Source: an uncultured Syntrophobacterales bacterium
GTDB lineage: Bacteria; Desulfobacterota; Syntrophia; Syntrophales; UBA5619
DNA length: 6,433 nt
Direction of reading: 5' to 3'
Assembly: GCA_903903205.1 (NCBI GenBank)
Contig: CAIUXU010000515.1
Coordinates: 1 to 6,433 of the forward strand
Positions 5,456 to 6,433 of this stretch are shown in pieces; position 1 is the stretch's first letter; every line of letters begins with the position of its first letter. The position numbers and the translations under genes are program-made. The notes under the pieces were generated by a model, which saw only the letters and a program-made list of their open reading frames with translations, was not told where the DNA came from and ran no database searches.

Positions 5456-6433
5456 ATGTATTGGGAAAAAGAGATTGAAACGATGGACCGGGAGGTGCTT
5501 GAACGGATGCAGGCGGCAAGGCTCCGGGAAACCCTGCAACGGGCGAAGAAATCGGTCCACTACGGGAAATGTTTTGCGGAAATGGGTCTGGATAGCGAAG
5601 ATATCCGGACAGTAGCCGATCTGGAGAGGCTGCCACTGACCAACAAAGAGGATCTCCGGGAAGGATGGCCTTATGGTTTTCTTGCCTGCTCCCGCGACGA
5701 TCTGATCCGGATGCACTCCTCTTCCGGGACAACCGGCCGGGCGACGGTGATCTTTCATACGGCAAACGACATCGCTGCATGGACGAACCTTCTCGCCCGC
5801 TCCCTGCACATGGCCGGCATGCGGCGCTCCGACGTCTTTCAGAACATGATGACCTATGGCCTATTCACCGGGGGCCTCGGTTTCCACTACGGCGCGGAGA
5901 AGATAGGGGCGCTCGTGATTCCCGCCGGGGCAGGGAACAGCAAGCGCCAGATCCAGTTGATGCGGGATTTCGAGACGACAGCGATCCATATTATCCCCAG
6001 TTACGCCCTGCACCTTGCGGCGGTTTTCACGGAGGTCGGCGTTGATCCAAGGCGGGACACGAAGCTGAAGCTGGCCTTCCTCGGCGCTGAACCCCATTCG
6101 GAGAAGATGCGCCAGAAGATTGAGGAGTTCTATGGTTTCAAAAGCTTCAATTCCTATGGGCTCTCCGAGATGAACGGCCCCGGCATGGCCTTCGAGTGTC
6201 CGGAGCAGAACGGGATGCACATCTGGGAGGACAACTACATCATCGAAATCATCGATCCCGTGACCCAGAGACCGCTTCCCGAAGGCGAAGAGGGAGAACT
6301 GGTCGCGACCACGCTCGTCCGCGCCGGGATGCCCATCCTCCGCTACCGGACGAAGGATCTCACCCGGATCATTCCCGGCCCCTGTCCCTGCGGCCGGACC
6401 CACCGGCGGATCGAGCGGATCAAGGGACGGACC
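5456..6433 (+). CDS. Phenylacetate-CoA ligase-family (PaaK-like) adenylate-forming enzyme, 5' part
   Basis: The frame is open for 326 codons from ATG 5456 to the window edge with no stop, so the 3' end is missing; family members have about 430 residues, so roughly 100 are lost. The start MYWEKEIETMDRE is typical of the family. ATP-binding loop: SSSGTTGR (88-95). Adenylate-binding core: YGLSEMNGPG (234-243). Late core motif: YRTKDLTRI (297-305), followed by CPCGR and RIERIKGRT at the edge, where the C-terminal domain begins. The enzyme activates an aromatic or other carboxylic acid to an acyl-adenylate and usually then to the CoA thioester; the substrate cannot be read from this sequence, and many PaaK-like proteins do not use phenylacetate. 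It lies 70 bases after the radical SAM gene in the same direction, separated by a REP, so co-transcription is likely but not certain. Confidence 0.9.
   Translation, partial: MYWEKEIETMDREVLERMQAARLRETLQRAKKSVHYGKCFAEMGLDSEDIRTVADLERLPLTNKEDLREGWPYGFLACSRDDLIRMHSSSGTTGRATVIFHTANDIAAWTNLLARSLHMAGMRRSDVFQNMMTYGLFTGGLGFHYGAEKIGALVIPAGAGNSKRQIQLMRDFETTAIHIIPSYALHLAAVFTEVGVDPRRDTKLKLAFLGAEPHSEKMRQKIEEFYGFKSFNSYGLSEMNGPGMAFECPEQNGMHIWEDNYIIEIIDPVTQRPLPEGEEGELVATTLVRAGMPILRYRTKDLTRIIPGPCPCGRTHRRIERIKGRT

Noticed and set aside
5861..6403. 180-codon minus-strand and 126-codon plus-strand frames at the right end
   Set aside because: Both overlap the PaaK-family frame, which carries several ordered family motifs over 326 codons.

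Overview
The window looks like bacterial chromosomal DNA of moderately high GC. The mix of genes (SUMF1-fold protein, secreted caspase-like protease, radical SAM enzyme, PaaK-type ligase, toxin-antitoxin fragments and REP/RAYT elements) suggests an anaerobic Desulfobacterota-type organism such as a Syntrophales relative. This is an inference from gene content; no rRNA or other phylogenetic marker is present. All convincing genes are on the + strand.

Layout. (1) Positions 1-847 hold the 3' part of a SUMF1/FGE-sulfatase-fold gene. Its last ~110 bases resemble the variable region of a diversity-generating retroelement (DGR) target. (2) Positions 931-1717 are a REP/RAYT locus: a gene for a REP-associated tyrosine transposase (HUH and catalytic Tyr visible), with an outward-facing REP doublet upstream, an exact inverted REP copy downstream, and a degenerate REP inside the transposase reading frame. 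(3) Positions 1756-2376 carry a small MNT-type nucleotidyltransferase and an orphan antitoxin-like gene. Neither has its expected partner, and the second gene's C-terminus and stop codon lie inside a REP. (4) Positions 2428-5385 are a tight two-gene unit: an exported caspase-fold protease with two Ig-like repeats and calcium-loop-like motifs, then a radical SAM protein whose ATG directly follows the protease stop codon. (5) After another REP, positions 5456-6433 are the 5' three quarters of a phenylacetate-CoA-ligase-family gene that runs off the window. It has no stop codon in the window, so it is easy to miss.

How the parts relate. Six REP hairpins, each carrying a GTAG tetranucleotide at its foot, punctuate the window and sit at nearly every gene boundary. 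The RAYT is the likely agent of their spread. They appear to have shaped the genes around them: one has become coding sequence, one supplies a stop codon, and one brings sequence containing the ligase's ribosome binding site. The protease, radical SAM enzyme and ligase are co-directional and could form one transcription unit, but their joint function is not known to me. The most unusual features are the protease/radical SAM pairing and the REP insertion inside the REP transposase gene itself.
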